The translations under genes and the position numbers were made by a program. A stretch of 64,000 bases of DNA from Georgenia sp. SYP-B2076 (GTDB lineage Bacteria > Actinomycetota > Actinomycetes > Actinomycetales > Actinomycetaceae): the NCBI RefSeq assembly GCF_003991205.1, contig NZ_RXOZ01000008.1, positions 1 through 64,000 of the forward strand. Reading direction: 5' to 3'. The notes beneath the pieces are model-generated. The model was given only the letters and a program-made list of their open reading frames with translations. It had not been told where the DNA came from and made no database searches. Numbering within the stretch: the stretch's first letter is position 1; every line of letters begins with the position of its first letter. This document shows positions 62,247 through 64,000 of the stretch, piece by piece.

Positions 62247-62774
62247 ATGGACGACGTCAGGATCGATCTCATCACCGACGACGAGGCGGGCGAGCTGCTC
62301 ACCGTCCGGCGCGCGGCCTTCGTGACGGAGGCCCAGGTCTACGGTGACCCCAACCTTCCTGCGTTGACGCAGTCCCTCACCGAGCTCATCGCCGACATCG
62401 GCAGGCCGGAGGTCGTGACCCTGGGGGCGTGGCGCGGGCACCGCCTGGTGGGTTCGATCCGCGTCGAGCTCGAGGCCGAGCGCGCCAACCTCGGGCGCCT
62501 CGCCGTCGTGCCCGACCTCCAGGGGCGTGGCATTGGCACGCAGCTGCTCATGGCCGTGCTCGAGTACCTGCCCGAGCAGACCAAGGAGGTCTGGGTCTTC
62601 ACGGGCCAGGACTCCAAGCAGAACCTGGCGATGTACGCCAAGAACGGCTACGAGCACCAGTACGACCAGCACACCGGCGACCTCACCTACGCCTACCTGC
62701 GCCGCATCCTCGGCGAGGGCGACCCCGACGAGGACGCGGGGCTCGGCGAGTCGGAGCTCTCCGGCCGCGCCTGA
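62247..62774 (+). CDS. GNAT-family N-acetyltransferase
   Basis: 175 residues of the GNAT fold. The acetyl-CoA loop is VVPDLQGRGIGTQLLMAVLEYL near 88-109 (Q/R-x-x-G-x-G as QGRGIG), followed by the VWVFTGQDSKQNLAMYAKNGYEH strand-helix. The C-terminal tail is acidic. The substrate is unknown; small molecules or protein amines are possible. CACACT lies 6 bases before the ATG, which fits a leaderless start, though the hexamer is off consensus. Confidence 0.8.
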   Translation: MDDVRIDLITDDEAGELLTVRRAAFVTEAQVYGDPNLPALTQSLTELIADIGRPEVVTLGAWRGHRLVGSIRVELEAERANLGRLAVVPDLQGRGIGTQLLMAVLEYLPEQTKEVWVFTGQDSKQNLAMYAKNGYEHQYDQHTGDLTYAYLRRILGEGDPDEDAGLGESELSGRA

Positions 62775-62793
62775 GCGGCCCCCCTCCCCGCCT

Positions 62794-62897
62794 CGAGCGG
62801 TCAAGTACTAGCACCCGCGCTCGAGGGATTGAGCGTTAGTACTTGACCGCTCGACGGCGGAGGGCGTCAGTACTTGACCGCTCGACGGCGGAGGGCG
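62794..62897. repeat. Intergenic repeat: inverted pair plus 29-bp direct repeat
   Basis: CGAGCGGTCAAGTACTA (62794-62810) is the exact reverse complement of 62837-62853, with an inner stem CGCTC/GAGCG. The 29 bases from 62838 repeat exactly from 62869 (period 31). All copies carry GTACTTGACCGCTC, the motif of the palindrome at 22528. This lies in the 312-base gap between the GNAT gene and glyA. Its right edge is 40 bases before the glyA -10 hexamer. Confidence 0.8.
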
Positions 62898-62936
62898 GAG
62901 AGCCGGGGGGCGGCGCGCATCCGGCGGCGGGCTTGG

Positions 62937-62942
62937 TAGTCT
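62937..62942 (+). promoter_or_regulatory. -10 hexamer TAGTCT of the glyA transcript
   Basis: TAGTCT lies about 7 bases before the first paired base of the ZTP riboswitch, so transcription would begin right at the aptamer. No clear -35 is seen. Confidence 0.55.
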
Positions 62943-62948
62943 CGCACC

Positions 62949-63086
62949 GTCGCGACTGGCGCCTGAGGTGGGGAACCACCGGGGAGCGGCAAGCACCACC
63001 GATCTCGAGGTCGTCCGCCTGGGCCGAGAGTTACCACACCACGTGCTCGCGTGCGCCGTGTGCGTGAGCCGACCAGCGGAGGAAGC
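62949..63086 (+). promoter_or_regulatory. ZTP (pfl-motif) riboswitch controlling glyA
   Basis: Conserved parts in order: GCGACTGGCG, P2 GGTGG/CCACC (62967-62971 with 62976-62980), GGGGAGCG, and P3 TCTCG/CGAGA (63003-63007 with 63025-63029) around CCGCCTGGGC. P1 is GTCGC/GCGGC with one G-T pair. In the platform, TCCGC of the P3 loop (63014-63018) could pair with GCGGA (63076-63080) at the ribosome-binding site, a possible translational switch. glyA and purH are both known members of ZTP riboswitch regulons. Confidence 0.9.
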
Positions 63087-64000
63087 ATGAGCCAGACCAC
63101 CCCCCACGCGGACCTCACGTCCGTCGCGAACCAGTCGCTCGCCGAGTTGGACCCCGAGATCGCCGCCGTCCTCGATGGCGAGCTGACCCGCCAGCGCGAC
63201 ACCCTCGAGATGATCGCGAGCGAGAACTTCGTCCCCCGCGCCGTCCTGCAGGCGCAGGGCTCCGTGCTGACGAACAAGTACGCGGAGGGCTACCCCGGCC
63301 GGCGCTACTACGGCGGCTGCGAGCAGGTCGACATCGCCGAGAATCTCGCGATCGAGCGCGCCACGTCCCTCTTCGGTGCCGAGTACGCCAACGTCCAGCC
63401 GCACTCCGGCGCCCAGGCCAACGCCGCGGTCCTGCACGCGCTGGCCACGCCCGGCGACACCATCCTGGGCCTGAAACTCGCCCACGGCGGCCACCTCACG
63501 CACGGGATGAAGATCAACTTCTCCGGCAAGCTCTACAACGTCGCCGCCTACGGCGTGGACGAGCAGAGCCACCGCATCGAGATGGAGACGGTGCGCGCGC
63601 AGGCGCTCGAGGCCCGCCCCAAGGTCATCATCGCCGGCTGGTCCGCCTACCCCCGCCAGCTCGACTTCGCGGCCTTCCGGGAGATCGCCGACGAGGTCGG
63701 CGCCTACCTGTGGACGGACATGGCCCACTTCGCCGGGCTCGTCGCGGCCGGGCTGCACCCGTCGCCGGTGCCCTTCTCCGACGTCGTCTCCTCCACGGTC
63801 CACAAGACCCTCGGCGGCCCCCGCTCCGGCTTCCTCCTCGCCCGGGACAAGGAGGCGTTCGGCAAGAAGCTCGACTCCGCCGTCTTCCCGGGCCAGCAGG
63901 GCGGCCCGCTCATGCACGTCATCGCCGCCAAGGCCGTCGCGTTCAAGGTCGCGGCCGGCGCGGAGTTCAAGGACCGCCAGGTCCGCACCGTGGAGGGCGC
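63087..64000 (+). CDS. glyA: Serine hydroxymethyltransferase (3' end beyond the window)
   Basis: A PLP enzyme that moves the serine C3 to THF, giving glycine and 5,10-methylene-THF, the main one-carbon source for purines. The visible 304 residues include [57 protein letters not shown] and the PLP lysine Lys240 in [13 protein letters not shown]. The frame is still open at base 64000; full length is usually 420-435 residues. The ATG has a GGAGGA site 3 bases upstream that the riboswitch may mask. Confidence 0.96.
   Translation, partial: MSQTTPHADLTSVANQSLAELDPEIAAVLDGELTRQRDTLEMIASENFVPRAVLQAQGSVLTNKYAEGYPGRRYYGGCEQVDIAENLAIERATSLFGAEYANVQPHSGAQANAAVLHALATPGDTILGLKLAHGGHLTHGMKINFSGKLYNVAAYGVDEQSHRIEMETVRAQALEARPKVIIAGWSAYPRQLDFAAFREIADEVGAYLWTDMAHFAGLVAAGLHPSPVPFSDVVSSTVHKTLGGPRSGFLLARDKEAFGKKLDSAVFPGQQGGPLMHVIAAKAVAFKVAAGAEFKDRQVRTVEG

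Noticed and set aside
62843-62879. TTGACC in the intergenic repeats as -35 elements for glyA
   Set aside because: The copies at 62843 and 62874 are 89 and 58 bases before the only good -10 (62937), too far for a promoter, and no -10 stands at 17 bases from either.
62897-62936. tRNA or other structured RNA gene before glyA
   Set aside because: The conserved folds there belong to the ZTP riboswitch; no cloverleaf was seen here or in any other gap.

Overview
The window is a 64 kb piece of chromosome from a very high-GC Gram-positive bacterium of the Actinomycetes, most likely order Micrococcales. This rests on the uniform codon use (nearly every third position G or C), a WhiB regulator, GuaB3 beside GuaB, DUF3017, DUF3817 and DUF6350 proteins, a CIRCE-controlled groES without groEL, and many genes that start 6-7 bases after a TANNNT hexamer, the usual sign of leaderless transcripts. 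The genus cannot be fixed from the sequence alone. I see no rRNA, tRNA, insertion sequence, prophage, integrase or CRISPR array; base composition looks even throughout.

Layout. 1-2346: tRNA t6A and ribosomal-protein modification genes (tsaB, rimI) and a rhodanese; tsaD follows at 6654 after an sdhCAB operon (3148-6574). 7700-13260: a PadR/HAAS pair, a GCS2-type carboxylate-amine ligase, a zinc alcohol dehydrogenase, a THUMP-like methyltransferase and a FetB-like permease. 13298-20959: CIRCE-groES, whiB, a MerR-type regulator, guaB, a DEDD exonuclease, a Nudix CoA pyrophosphatase, a PfpI remnant, guaB3 and ptsH. 21095-28506: fumC (+) converges on xfp-pta-ackA (-), a phosphoketolase route to acetyl phosphate, acetate and acetyl-CoA. 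28734-35794: SURF1, DUF3817, a secreted OmpA-like protein with two lipoproteins, guaA and a glycosyltransferase. 35950-37215: two nearly identical membrane-protein genes, a recent tandem duplication. 37312-41642: a divergent PspC / PspC-histidine kinase / LuxR response-regulator locus. 41731-47681: small membrane proteins, pcrA and an OatA-like acyltransferase. 47745-49848: sucCD. 50033-54572: DUF6350, purN, purH. 54798-60299: ferredoxin-reductase-like flavoprotein, DUF3017, CNNM/CBS protein, icd and mdh. 60437-64000: DUF4190 protein, purU, a GNAT protein and glyA, which runs off the end.

Two themes recur. First, central carbon: sdhCAB, fumC, sucCD, icd and mdh cover five TCA steps, and sucC and icd share an identical 13-bp box just upstream of their -10 regions. 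Second, purine and one-carbon metabolism: guaB, guaB3, guaA, purN, purH, purU and glyA. purH and glyA each have a ZTP (pfl-motif) riboswitch in the leader, which would tie them to 10-formyl-tetrahydrofolate shortage.

The least explained parts are a family of intergenic repeats built on GTCAAGTACT (four loci, one a 46-bp perfect palindrome), a four-copy 24-nt hairpin array between the MerR gene and guaB, the OmpA-lipoprotein operon and the duplicated membrane-protein pair.
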